Shown: positions 25,160 to 45,590, counted from the first letter of the stretch. The stretch is DNA of 64,000 bases from Polydactylus sextarius (GCA_016801845.1 CM028921.1:10888775-10952774), one strand, 5' to 3'. The notes: generated by a model not told the origin, from the sequence alone. Translations and numbers: made by a program.

Positions 25160-25480
25160 ATGCGGCAAACATGCAACACAATCACAGGACAAGGAAAGTT
25201 TCTGTTTCTGTCGTGTTTCTGAGACAACACCCTAACTGATGTTAGCCGTGAAGATCTCAGAGTTATTATCATATCAGGTAGGTATTTTTAATATGTGTGT
25301 GAGAGAGAGAGGGAGGAAGATGTTGATTTAACTTTGTGTGTGTGTGTCTGTCTGTCTGTCTGCGTGTTTTGGCCAAAGGCTCTTTGTTTTTCCTCTGGAC
25401 ACGACCCAAAAGAGCTGACGTCAGATCAGAGTAGTGAAAATCACACAAAGGTGTTTTACACCTGTGCAGAGACATTATGT
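25160..25480 (+). pseudogene. Decayed echdc3-like gene fragment, two exons with intron (left arm)
   Basis: The + strand carries two exon-like pieces of an enoyl-CoA hydratase/isomerase-fold gene resembling ECHDC3, a putative mitochondrial hydratase-domain protein. Piece A (about 25160-25277) encodes a segment related to LTDVSREDLRVIIIS and ends at an intact GTAGGT donor. Piece B (25373 to about 25471) encodes FSSGHDPKELTSDQS and a KVFYTC segment. FSSGHDLKEL is a hallmark of ECHDC3. Disabling changes are visible: a two-base loss before the DNTLTDV segment, one extra T just before the SSGHD segment, and an acceptor changed from AG to GG. Keeping an intron argues against a processed retrocopy. 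An inverted relative lies at 25938-26165. Confidence 0.72.
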
Positions 25481-26124
25481 TCAGAGCTGAAACAGCCAGA
25501 TCATTACATCATAACGGCAGCTTCCATCATGGAGACGATTTACCCCCAGATTTCTGTTTTACAGACAAATATGTATATTTACAAATACGTGTCAATATGT
25601 GTATATATGCAAACATATCAATATTACCATCGGTCAATTGCTGCATTTAAATTGTGTACCTAAAGGGGACAATACAAATTAAAACAAAAACAAAAACAGC
25701 TCCAGTAAATAATGACAATAATAGTGGTTGATTAGAACAAGAAACTGTATAAAATAATTAATAATTACATTATCAGTCAATTGTATTTATAAAAGTGAAC
25801 AACATTCTTTGGGACCAATTTCAGTTTTAATAAACAGTACAAAAGTAAATAATATGATATGATGATGTGATTTGGTGGACACAGCTCTGAACATAGTGTG
25901 TGAGGAAGAGAAAGACAGAGGAAGGCAGAAGGACGTCTGCTCTGATCTGACATCAGCTCCTTCAGGTCGTGTCCAGAGGAAAACACAGATCCTTTGGCTG
26001 AAACACACACGCACACGCAAAGTTAGACCAACATCTTCCTCCCTCTCTCTCACACACATATTAAAAATACCTACCTGATATGGTAACAACTCTGAGATCT
26101 CCACTGCTGACATCAGTTAGGATA
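25228..26124. repeat. Inverted repeat with arms of about 260-290 bp
   Basis: The left arm (about 25228-25520) and the reverse complement of the right arm (about 25860-26124) align along nearly their whole length. Matches include the GTAGGTATTTTTAATATGTGTG intron start, the GGGAGGAAGATGTTG stretch, the GGACACGACC segment and the TATGTTCAGAGCTG segment. The spacer is about 340 bases. The arms differ by point changes and by one gap after the GATCAGAG segment, so the duplication is not recent. Confidence 0.8.
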
Positions 26125-26165
26125 TTCGGTCTCTCTCTGTCAGAAAAAGGACAAAAACACGACTC
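25938..26165 (-). pseudogene. echdc3-like gene fragment, two exons with intron (right arm, inverted)
   Basis: On the minus strand, exon-like piece A' (about 26165 down to 26075) encodes ILTDVSSGDLRVVTIS and ends at GTAGGT. Piece B' (25997 down to about 25938) follows a good pyrimidine/TTTCAG acceptor and encodes AKGSVFSSGHDLKELMSDQS in frame across the junction. Unlike the left arm, its splice sites and local frame are intact. It is still only about 50 codons of a protein of roughly 300 residues, and the next exon diverges into unrelated sequence, so it is best called a gene fragment. Confidence 0.7.
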
Positions 26166-26257
26166 TCCTCTTTCTTACTATTTACCCCTTGAGGGATTCG
26201 GGTACGGAGGGGGCTAATCTTTGCTCACACTGGTTCACAATGGCCCTTTATATTACA

Positions 26258-26382
26258 AGGTTGACATATAGAGACAAATAATCATTCGCGCTCACACTCA
26301 CACCTACAGGCAATTTAGAATCGTTAATTCATCTGAGTCTTTGGACTGTGTGAGGAAGCAGGAAAAACCGGAGGAAACCGGC
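26258..26382 (+). repeat. Second copy of the teleost 'CCGCTTATCC' dispersed repeat (5'-truncated)
   Basis: Shares with 16848-17098 the successive phrases TTGACATATAGAGACAAATA, CTCACACCTACAGGCAATTT and AGAATCGTTAATTC. It then continues with CTTTGGACTGTG and GGAAGCAGGAAAAACCGGAG, the usual 3' part of this repeat. Confidence 0.65.
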
Positions 26383-27239
26383 TCATTTATTTTCTATACG
26401 AGTCGCCCTCCTGCGCCTCAGAACGATCCTTTTAAGCGAGTCTTCTTGCCACATCTTCTCTCAGAACAGGAATAAAACCAACACCAGTACCCAAGTGTTG
26501 CTGATCTTTTCCATAACCTTCAGCCAGAAAGGTGGCTAGGCTAAGACAGTTCAAGAAAATATGGACAGTGGCATCGCCAGCAGAGGTTTGAATGACTTAG
26601 TCCTGCTCCATTCATTCCCCACAGGTGTCCACTGAGAACTGGCATCTTTTAGTGAATTTAGCATCTCCCTTTCTTCACTCATCATCCTCTGATGTCACCT
26701 TTGAATCTTTTCCCCACACCGCGATCGGGCCTGTGGCAGCGTCATTAAATCCGTCAGTGAGGTAGTTGCAGATTTAACCTGCCAGGTTGTGGAAGATCAC
26801 GCTCCACTTTCCTTTTTTAGAGCGAATAGACGACTGAAGAGGCTGTCAAACCTACCACAGAGAGTTGGAAGTTGGAAATCTTTTTTTTTTCTCTCCTTCA
26901 TTTTGTAGAATATCAATTCATCAAATATTCTTAAGGTATTGTAATTATACAAATCTCAAATATCCATGACCCTCTTCAGAGTGACGGCACCTTCTCTCAT
27001 ATTTTTCAGAGTTTTTTTTTTCTACATTTGACTCTTGATTTTACCAGGAATCTTTCTTTCTTATTAACTACCATTTGTGCTTGTTAATTAATTTGCTTGT
27101 TGATTAAACAGTTTGTAAACTGCAAGTATCAGCAATATTCTTACACATATTAGCAGGATATACATACTGTATAAATAATTACATGTTATTTAAGTAACAG
27201 ATCAATTCATTGATCATTTAACACTGTCAATATTATTTT
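26383..27239. other. Intergenic DNA, nothing identified
   Basis: No gene, known repeat or regulatory element is recognised. Short T runs near 26881 and 27011 are the only clear simple sequence. Confidence 0.6.
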
Positions 27240-27395
27240 CATTTTCATTCATTATTTTCAACCAAATAACAAAATAAACATCTCTAAATCTTGAAATAAA
27301 GTATAAAGTAAATGAAGTATTTGTACTTCAGCACTTTAACTGGCATCTGGACTTTGACTTAAGTAATGAAGTAGACTTGGTCCACCTCTGGTGTT
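27240..27395 (-). repeat. Fragment of a teleost 'AAGTACTT' MITE-like repeat
   Basis: Read on the minus strand it begins CCAGAGGTGGACCAAGTCTAC and continues with ATTACTTAAGTCAAAG and TGAAGTACAAATACTTC. This is the phrase order of a widespread teleost element rich in ACTTAAGTAAAAGTA words. Only the end is recognisable. Confidence 0.5.
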
Positions 27396-27621
27396 ATGTT
27401 ATATCATAATCTCATCATCTGTTGCTATGAGCATAAATACAAAACTAGTGCTTGCTTTAAAAAAAAAAAAAAAAAAAAGAGAGAGAGAAGAAAAGTAGAG
27501 AAGCAATTTTCTTTCAGTTTATTTTTGCATATTTCATTTATTTATTTTTTATCTGAAAGCTAAACTAATGTAGGAGGTTAAATCCACATCAGCAGCTCAG
27601 TGGCTCTTGTGTTTTGAGTAG

Positions 27622-27835
27622 CGCCCATGATGCAGACATACCTACTCTGACTGTTGCCATGGTGATGGGACTGCCAGCTGCGACATTCCCGTGGCGACGG
27701 ACGGGTCCAGCTTCCCCGCTCAAGGTGTCAACATGGGGTCTGTGTTTCTCAACGTCGGCGGCTGCCAGCAGCAGCGGAGCCGAGCCGAGGTCCACACAGA
27801 GACGGCTGCAGCTGAAGGACATGAAAAAATGACAA
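27622..27835 (+). pseudogene. Third echdc3-like exon fragment
   Basis: A GC-rich island in AT-rich DNA that reads, across frames, like the ECHDC3 segment after the SSGHD exon. It contains a GACATACC...GTTGCCATGGTGATG segment, then GCGACATT and GTGGCGACGGACGGGTCCAG (relating to an ATDGSSF-type motif), then CAAGGTGTCAACATGGGG (a GVNMG motif). The run that would encode the oxyanion-hole glycines is lost in a deletion of roughly 27 bases, and later frameshifts are evident. It lies downstream of, and in the same orientation as, the 25160-25480 fragments. A single unprocessed gene copy broken up by insertions would explain all three. Confidence 0.62.
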
Positions 27836-36447
<8,612 letters not shown>

Positions 36448-36979
36448 AGTGGAATGGCTGAACGCCTGACCAATCAGATCACAACCAACTCCCAGACCAG
36501 AACAGACTAAAGAAGAAGAAAAAAGAAATAAAAGAACTGTATTGAGGAAGTATTGAGGAAAACCAAGTCTTTTTGTCTACATTTACTACTGAAGTCACTC
36601 ATTTTGAGGAAATAAGACATTATCACATATCTGATCTCTGAAATGATGAAGAAAAAACCCACATAAACAAGCTTATGGGCTCACGACTCTATCTGTAGAC
36701 TAAATTTATTATTACACATTTTCTACATGTTATTAAGGTTTTATGATTTTATTTTGTAAGCAGCACTATGAAATAAAAAAAAAATCATGTATGAATTTCT
36801 GGAAATGGACCGTGAAACTTTTTATTGACTAGACCTATTACTTGTGCGTCATATCATGCTTGTGAAATAAAAATAAAAATGTCTTTTATTGTTGTAGCAA
36901 CAATGCAACACATTCCTAGGCCTGCACCTTGCCCTGCAGGTAATCGTTACTCCAGGATTACGCACCTCTGACCTCCAGC

Positions 36980-37323
36980 ACTGTCAAAAGTAAGCTGCCC
37001 ACTGAGAAAAACCCGTGCGGTCAAATCCACCAGCAGCAACCGGTTTATCACATGACCAGTGTGCAGCCCAGCCTGTGGTTGTGTGTGTGTGTGTGTGTGT
37101 GGCTTTTATTTCCGTGTTCAGGGAGCGCAGTAGCTGTGAATGAGTCTCCACGGCCGCCGTGCGTCTGCCTTTCACGCCGCCGAACTGCGTCGCCGTGCGG
37201 GTAGAGGTGGTGGAGACTCACGCAACCGCATCGCATCTCATCGCATCGGCCAGATCAACACAGCCAAGCCACCACCACCACCTCCACCAACATCAACAAC
37301 TCTCTGCGGCGGTGCCGGTGACC
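36980..37323 (+). promoter_or_regulatory. ppm1h: ppm1h promoter / 5' UTR region, CpG-rich
   Basis: CpG density and GC content rise sharply from about 37130 to 37560 and span the start of translation, as expected for a CpG-island promoter. A (TG)11 array at 37080-37101 sits just upstream. No clear TATA box is seen. The transcription start cannot be placed from sequence. Confidence 0.6.
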
Positions 37324-37472
37324 ATGATCACGCGGGTGAAATCGGCGGTGGCCAATTTCATGGGAGGTATGATGATGGCCGGTGGATCCAATGGAGACCA
37401 TCCGGGAGGCTCCGACCTGCCGATGAAATTCCCCTACAGCCGCCCGGAGTTCCTGGGACTCTCGCCGGATGA
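37140..37472 (+). promoter_or_regulatory. ppm1h: Upstream ORF overlapping the ppm1h start
   Basis: An ATG at 37140 opens a 110-codon frame, out of frame with ppm1h, which overlaps the true start and ends at 37472. Its ATG context is poor (T at -3). If the transcript begins upstream of 37140, this uORF could reduce initiation at 37324. The peptide, rich in Arg and Pro, resembles nothing I know. Confidence 0.3.
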
Positions 37473-37559
37473 GGTGGAGTGTTCGGCGGATCACATCGCG
37501 AGACCGATTCTCATCCTGAAGGAGACCAAGCGGCTGCCGTGGTCCACCGGCTACGCAGA
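37324..37559 (+). CDS. ppm1h: PP2C-family phosphatase PPM1H, exon 1
   Basis: Starts MITRVKSAVANFMGG, nearly identical to vertebrate PPM1H, and encodes residues 1-78 plus two bases of E79. PPM1H is a metal-dependent Ser/Thr phosphatase. From the literature on the family, it dephosphorylates LRRK2-phosphorylated Rab GTPases (Rab8A, Rab10) and associates with Golgi/vesicle membranes through an amphipathic N-terminal helix. The first ~18 residues here fit that helix. The segment with RPEFLGL and DEVECSADHIARPILIL is the conserved lead-in to the catalytic domain. Donor GTGAGT is at 37560. The frame stays open upstream without another ATG back to 37159, so the start is chosen by family match and by the ACC before ATG. 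Confidence 0.95.
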
Positions 37560-40500
37560 GTGAGTAACCCGTGTTTGTGCGTCCATCTTTTTTTCCCTCT
37601 CTCTCTCTTTTCATGCACAGCATCCTTCCTGGACCACTGAGATCACTCACCAGGGCGTAAACATACACATTGTAGCTTATCACTATCCTATAATAAATGA
37701 AAACAAAAGTAAGGTGCAGCAGCAGCTGCCTCTCCCCTCATACTGTATCTCCTCATGTAAACACCATGTGGTTGCCAACACCAGCTCATAAAGAATAATA
37801 CCTGTTCCAAATAGATAAGGTCTGTTTAATCTAAACTGTGTGTTCAAATAGGAAGGAAGAATTATTGTAACCACAAATCAGGCTTTATTAAGTTCAAGGA
37901 CACAAGCTGTAAAGTGTTTTTATTTGACTGGATCAAAAATAAACTGCTCCCTTTTCCTCCCTCACCTGTGAACCCTTAAAAATATAATTTTGCTTCTGAG
38001 TATTCCTCAAGTCCATATGTCTCTGTCAAGCCAGTAAAACATGTTTTGCATTACAGGTTTGCAATATTTGCTCAGTAAGTGTTTGCATAGTCAGACAATG
38101 TGTTCCTGCTCCTCCTGCCGTTCAATAATCAAGTCCAGAATTGCAACCCAAGACCCAAGATCAACTGTTGTATTATTGATATCACATTTTAATGTTTAAG
38201 TGTACACAATCCATTAGACTCCCCACCCTGCATCATCCCAGTGATGTGGTAATAAATCGTCTGTGTTGTCTTTTAAAAATGGCCATATTATAAACAGTAC
38301 TTAGTGTGGCCTCTTGAGTCAGGAGAAAGTTTAAGGTGCTGCTGATAAACTGCTGCAAAATGCAAACATGATGAGATATGTTGACTATTTGTAACAGCAA
38401 CAAAGAGAAGAAGTAAATATAGAAGAGGTCGATTTACATATGGACGAGAGCTGCACTAGATAAACCAACCAGTTTAGGTTTCACATGTAGTTTACACAGA
38501 CTTTAACCAAACATGACTCAAAACTATGAGTTTTGAGTCAAACTAAGTCTGGTTGTGACTCTAGTGTCTGTGATTTCATAACTATAGAGGTCACAGTTCA
38601 GTCCCCCGAGGCAACTCCAACTACTGAATGCATGAATTCATAAATATAGGTTAGTTTGTTCAGTGCTTTTCTTCTTGTCATGACGTCTTATCTTCACACT
38701 ATTATGAAAGAGTCTATTTCCTTTAGCTAAGCTGCTCAACTGATGATGTTCCGCGTTCAGGACAAAAACTGTGTCCACAAACTGTCTCTATCTCTTTGCA
38801 TCTGACATTTCCACTTAAGTCGTCCTGCTTCGTCAATGTGCAAACATTTATCATCTCATCATCTCACTCCCACACGACTGACCGGTCCAGTTTCAGTTAA
38901 GCTAAGCAGCATAATCAGGACAGAGTCACATGTTAGTATCAAGAGAGGCTTGCTGTATCTGGATGACAGTCTAAAGATAATATAATAGTCAATTTATATA
39001 ACATTTCAGATGCCAATTTGGCATTTTTGTGTAATTCAGCGTTCAAAAATGTCAGTTCATTGTCTGATCATCAGCTGATTAGTTTATTTCCTGTTTCATA
39101 TGTTAAATAGATCTATATGTTCTCTGCCTCTTATATAATGAAGAAATGCTTTGATATTGTCAGTTTCTCATATATGTACTTCTCCATGCATCCCTGCGCT
39201 AATCTGCCGTGAAAACATTTTAATCTGAAGATGGAAAAGAGAGGATGATGATTCGCTACCATCACCCACCCATATGCTATAATGTGGGTTGTATAATTTC
39301 AGTCACTAGATATAATTGCAACTATTGAAGAGACCCCCACCCCCTCAAAAAAAAACAACATATTTATATATATTATATATATATATGATAGAATATATGA
39401 TATATTTATATCAATATATTTCATCAGCATGCATGTATGTACAGGATCAGTTGAGCAGCTACTACATGAATAGATGAGGTGATGAGATGCAGCTGCCTGG
39501 AAGTATGTGTGTGTGTGTCAGTGTATGTGCCAGCTTAGTGTAACATCAGCCAGGAAACAACCATTTCAACAGCTGGTTGACCAGCAGGCTTTGTTGTTGT
39601 GAAAATCTCACCACCAGTGGTGAAAAGTGGAGTCCGTATGATACAATATGCTCCATGTGGATCCACTCAGGAGGGTGAACGGGGTCAGATACCGATGGAT
39701 CGTACTGGCAAAAAAAAAAACATTGATACTATTACAGCTCCTCAGCTGCCAAAGATACATACTTTGATTTTACAGCTTTTATTATTCATGAGCTGTTTTA
39801 GACAGAAATGCATGGTTCCGATTGAATAAAAACTATATTTTGTTGATGATCCACTGACTTTTCTCAGCCATTTTAGGGAAATAATTTAATAATCAATAAT
39901 GGATTTATCTGTAAAGTAGGCATTCATGGTGCCCAAAGGATAAATCCTGATTTCTCTGGTGATCTATACACATTTAATTCACAGGATAAACTGCATAGTC
40001 CTTCTCAGTCTAGTGTTTTTTGTCCTTCATACCCCAGTTCTGCCTGTTAACGGGCCTCTCTGAGCTGTTTGGGGTTATCTGAGGTCATTGTCTTGCTCTC
40101 ATTGGAGACAGGAAGTGCGGTTCTGCTTCGCAGAGGAGATTCTGATGCACTGCCTCTCTGAGTGGCTGCACTGTCAAGTCCAGTGAGCATAATCATTGTG
40201 AATGGATCAGTGAGTATTGCTCACTCTCACTCGTGTCACCCTTTTTCTTCTCCAGCCCACGTCCAGGCCTCACTTCTTTTGCACACAGGCTACATTTACT
40301 GCAGCTCTCCACTTCTCTCCAGCTCTATCACCTCATTCTTTTCTTTTGGAAGCAGTGCTGCCATGTTGGATGTTTGTATAAAAAAGCAGACAAAAGCAGC
40401 TGCCATCAATGTTCACCTTTTCTACAGGAAGTCTTTTGAGTTTTGGAAAGTTTCTCTCAGACATATTCACTCAGTGGCCACTTTATAACCTACAACTCTA

Positions 40501-40845
40501 CAATTCTGTGCAACTGAACAAACAACTCTTGAACCTATTCAAGATTTCAACACAGTAATTATTGTGCATGTAGTTACTGCTGGTTTTTTTTTTTTTTTAA
40601 ATTCCTCCATGACAACAACTGCAGTTCTGCATCCATAAAAATCTGTTGAACATGAATTCTTTCTGATTTTGCACAAGCATTCACTCGGAGTCAATGTTAA
40701 ACTGAGTAGATTTCGGATCTGAAAAGATGTTTCTGTCTCTTTGAATGTGATATTTGAGATATATATAAGCAATTGAACAAATGTCTTGTCGTGTCAAATT
40801 TTTTCAGAAACATCTACGCAACATGACTCCAGCATAAACTGGTTA

Positions 40846-40985
40846 CGTTTTGATGTAGATCGAGGTCACTTTGACATCACTTTTTTTGTGAACTTGTTAT
40901 CTCAGCAACACTCAGAAGGAATTTAATGACATTTGGTAAAACATTTAATGATTCACAGAACTTTTGAATTTAATCGCCAGCTAGA
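40846..40985 (+). repeat. Diverged GGTCA-palindrome repeat unit
   Basis: The GAGGTCACTTTGACATCAC segment is followed by GTGAACTTGTTATCTCAG and GGAATTTAATGACATTTGG. This is the unit order of the family at 56925-57578, with heavy divergence. Confidence 0.55.
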
Positions 40986-43900
40986 CCGGTTGATGGGGTT
41001 GTAGTTATTTACTCTTTGGAGTGAGCTGTGAACCTTCAGTTTTAATCTAGATATGAAACTAAACAGTTGATGACGATAAGTAGATGATGTTTATCATCTT
41101 TCAGAAATGTGTTTGTGAGAGTTTGATGACATGAATCAAAAGTGTTTCTGAAAGTATTTTCTGACAAATGCTTGAATTGGCACTATGTCTGATGATAAGT
41201 GGTGACAGCTTTTGTTCTGATTGGCCATCTGTTGCTTTTCTTGTGGTATTTTCTTTGTGTTTATGTGTGTGTGTGTGTCTGTTTTGTGTTGTCTCCCAGT
41301 TTTTACATTCTTCATATTCCTCGTGGTGTTTATTTCGCAGATGGTGAAACGAGTCAGCTGTTGGGTCATTAACACCACTATGATTTTCAACCGAGTTTGT
41401 AGAAAGCCTTTTTAAATCAACATCCGTCTTTATGAAACCAAATCCGCCTCCATGTGAATGAGAAAGATCCACTAACAATTTACACAGCGAGGCTGGTGGT
41501 GTCTGTATTTTGAGGACGATACATGTTACACACATGGTTCTTATGAAAACAAATCAGTGCAGGCAGTAATCCGTCTGTCCAGTGGAGGAAACATAACAAC
41601 CAAAGCAAATTCTTCTCTGAAGTGGCCTGTTGAAGAGGCTTAAATTGTGAAAAACGTGGTCCAGACAAGTCCAACGTGAGTTGTAGTCCTGAGAGAGCAA
41701 AGAATAATTCGTGGCAAAGCCTTCCCCCTGACCCAGTGCCAATAGCACATACTGCTGCTGCCTCAGCAGCAGTCCGATCAATACCTGATCAATGTGTGTG
41801 TCTGTAACCTACTGTAAACACTAGTAACACCACAGCATGCTGTATGTTTTGACTGCAGGTCAGCTGATACGTACGTGCAGGGACAAACTTCCTGACATGA
41901 GTGAAAGATTCTTCAAACATGCTGTAAATTTTAGGGTTTTATGATATTACTCCATTGTAAAGGACTTTAATAAAGTCAGTGTTACGCTCGACTGTGGAGT
42001 GGAAGCACATGAGCAGCATTTCATTCACACAAAGCTTCCCAGTGCTCAGTCACATGATGTGGAGCACGTTCTTGTGTTGTTTCTGCTACATCAACATGGC
42101 ACACCGCTCCCAGCCTGACCAAAAGCTGAATGAAACGCTGTTTCATTTCCATGCCAGTTTGTTATTACTGTACAGATAAAATACGAGTTACAGAATCACT
42201 TTTATTAGATTACATATTTGTGGAAACTGTGATGACGCAGCAGAGAGCATGAGGAGGAAGAGCAAATGGTTACAAAATCTTGGAAACAGATAAATGCAAC
42301 TGAAAATAAAAAGGGATTACCAAGCTATGAAAAGTAATTATTAACATTTCAAAGTACAATTGTAAATACTTGATGTGTCAAATCACAGAATTATAAAGAT
42401 AGATGTGTAAATCAAATGTAAATGTAACTGCCAGCAGCTTTATGGAGCTTTTGAACTGGATTTGATTGAAGACATAAAAGAAAATTGGGACTGGGGGGCA
42501 CAGCAGTGATTCAATAGCCCAAAAAAAGCTATAATTACCTCTGTTTTGTGAACAGTGTGTTTGTACTAGTCAGAGCCCCCGGGTCAGTTTTTATCACAGC
42601 CTGGCATCACTCATGTGTGCTTTGGTTGCATAAGAAGACGGCAACAAAGAAAAATCCAGAAGGTTCAGTTTTCAGTATTATTCCCAAACACCCTGACAAA
42701 TAGTTTCCCCACCGGTTTTATTTTGAAATATCATAGCAACATGTGCATTTGTAATATAACAATATCAGTAGAACACACTTGTAGGTTCTTGATATTGTCT
42801 CTGGGGCAAAACTTCACCACAAGAGTTACTGAGAAGAAAAGCTAAAGAAGCAGCTCTGCAGGTTACAGCTCTGATGAGGTAATTAAGGTCATTCACTGGT
42901 CTTAGATTGTGTAGAAGTGAGATGAGGTGACCAAATATGACAGCCCCCCCCCTCTCTCTCTATCTATCTCTATCTATCTCTGGGCTACAGTTCACGCCTC
43001 CGGCTGTGGACGGTTTTTCTTCTCATATCAGAGATGAAAAGCTTTTAAAGCTTCGCTGTTGTTAATCACATGATCTTCTAGGGTTTAAATAAATGTTACT
43101 CCCTGCGGTGCTTTGGTTTCAGACACGCATGATGGTGCAGGAAGTTTGTGACCCCTATTCATCATATGATATATGACTTTACTTTACTGTTAGAAAATTT
43201 CTTAGTTTACCAGCTTGCAGCCAAGCTCAAACACTGATAAAAAATATACGGAATCTATTTTATGATGTTCCAGTTCACCTACTGTTTACCTTCAGGGTTT
43301 GACTGTCCATATCAGCTTTGGAGCCTGAAACCTGGAAAGTATCAGTTGCAGGTTTTAAATTTCAGCAAGCTGATTTTGAAAAGTGATCTGAAATCAAGCT
43401 GTTACCTGGACAGCTGGATAAAAACATTTGGTTAAACTAAAAACTAAAATGTCTGGAGAATGAACCAAAAAAATAAAAAATGATCAATCTGGCTGTTTAG
43501 CTGCTAAAATTAGTCAATTTTTATTGCACATAAGTTATGAGTTGTTAATATTTTCTGAAGCCTGAGCATCCAACTAAACATAGTCGTTGCTTTCTTTCAT
43601 AGAAATCGAAGTTATTTTCAAAATCAATTTACATAATAATAGACCTGGGTGTCCAATCTAAATACTGAACATTAAAACTTTTTGTGTTGTTTCTTGAAAA
43701 AAATGTCACATCCTGATCACAAAAAGACAAACACTTCTGTTATCTGTTATACTCTCTCACAATTAGTGCAGTGCAGCAGTTAATAATGTCATTAGTAACA
43801 AGTCAACATGTCTTCTGTACATGATGTCTATTGAATACAATCATTGGTTGTATTTACTTCTCTACAAGGCCATCAATGTTCCCTAGATACGACTATACTA

Positions 43901-45390
43901 CTGCTAGATACTAGAGACTATAGATTTTCCAGTATCTTAATATCCAAGCCACAAATATAATCTTTCAGTGAAATGCAATCAAAAAATTCTACTACTTACT
44001 TACTGATCCTCTTAATCATATTAATAAATATTAGCAAAGTGTAGAATATTAAATGTCAGAAAATAGTACAACATATCTGTCAGGAATCTACAATGACACA
44101 TGAAGCCCCATATTTGACAAACTGGAGATAGATTAGATAATAGTTTTTTAAAAATGTTGGCAATTGATTTTCAACAAAAACAACTTTTCAGCGTTACAGA
44201 GATGCAAAGTGAACGTGCACTTGTACGATGCTGTGTGGGCACATTAAACGTCTCCGTCCAATGTGCCTTATCGACACACTGCAGGGAGTATGCTATCATT
44301 AGCTTTTATGATGAGGAAGTGGTGAGTAGCTCATTGTGTTAGAGACCAATTAAAATCAATCTCACTGAGTGAAGGTCTTCGTTGTCAATATCCTGTTGGT
44401 TTCACAACCCACACTGTTTTCTTAGCTGGAGACGGAGGATCTGTGCTCTGCATGTTCATCCCTGTGACCAATTAGGATTATTTATAAAGGATCCTCCAAG
44501 GGGAAGTAATCTCAACTGCCTCTCACATTGCAGAAAAGCTTGACTTGATGTACATCTTAATATATTTGAGCCTGCTAAGAGAATTTAAAGTGGTCGTTTT
44601 GCATCATATATTGACAGAAGAAGCTAAGATATACATTCGTTTACGGGACACTTTACGATCTGTTTTAATAGGGCCACTGTAGACCCAATGTCTCTTATGG
44701 TGCGGCTAAATTAAGAATGCCTGGAGTATTGTTAAGCAGCGTGTGCTTGTCTACTCGATGACTACAGCAGCAGTGAACCATCTGCCAGGTGTTGTATAAT
44801 GCAGTTTTTATGTGCTTCCCCTCCCTCTGCCCTACATGCGTGGGACTCCAAATTGAAAAGTGTATTTACAGATTTTGTATCTGACGACTTCATTTCACCT
44901 AATTCTCTATTTGTTTATTGGAGAAAAAATACATTTCAGGTGTTTTTTTTATAGTAATAAGAACATTAGGTGAACAAAAGGTCATCTCCTGTTCCCTGTT
45001 TTTCTTGAAACAACTGCTGTGTGTCCTATAGATTATCTGCATCAATGTACCATCCTCCCACATCCAGGAGATTAGTGCATCGGTAATGATAAATGCAGAA
45101 GACGCACAATCAACTTCTGGAAAGTTAAATCAAAGACGCAGCTGTTACTAAGCTGTTGGAGGGGTTTACGTGAAGTGATGTGAGTGAATATGACAGATGA
45201 TGTTGTAGAAATAGTTCGTCCTTCAGGCCTTTTCTCAGGAGTTGTTTTGTTTTAATAAATTAAATTAAATTAGATGAAATGCTTTATCGAAGTGTAATTA
45301 TTATTTTTAGAGACAGTCATGGCTGCAGGTATTATGTTTTTGGATTGCCCCTACATCCATACATAAATCTTTATGTTCACAATCAAATTT

Positions 45391-45590
45391 GAAATGAGTC
45401 AATTTTGGTGGGCAAAGGTGACTGTGACCTCCACTATCACTTAAATGTGATATCTCAAGAATCCTTTAAGAAAATGTCCTTAAAGTTTTGCGCAAATGTT
45501 TACTCGGTCAAGGATTTAGGTGGTCAAAGGTCAAATGTCACGGTGACCTCACATCCATAACCTCAGAAAAACACATTTTCATGGCACAGA
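45391..45590 (+). repeat. GGTCA-palindrome repeat, about two units
   Basis: Contains AGGTGACTGTGACCT near 45416 and ATGTCACGGTGACCT near 45535, each one base short of a perfect ERE. They are about 119 bases apart, with the family phrases between them (GTGATATCTCAAGAATCC, GTTTTGCGCAAATGTTTACT). The second unit ends about 55 bases before ppm1h exon 2. Confidence 0.7.

Noticed and set aside
37159..37323. In-frame N-terminal extension of ppm1h
   Set aside because: The extension begins at GTG, not ATG, is Pro/His-rich, and lies in what should be 5' UTR. Family proteins start at the MITRVKSAVANF segment.
37255..37683. 142-codon minus-strand frame over ppm1h exon 1
   Set aside because: Shadow of the exon and its CpG-rich flank; it runs into intron 1 without any family match.
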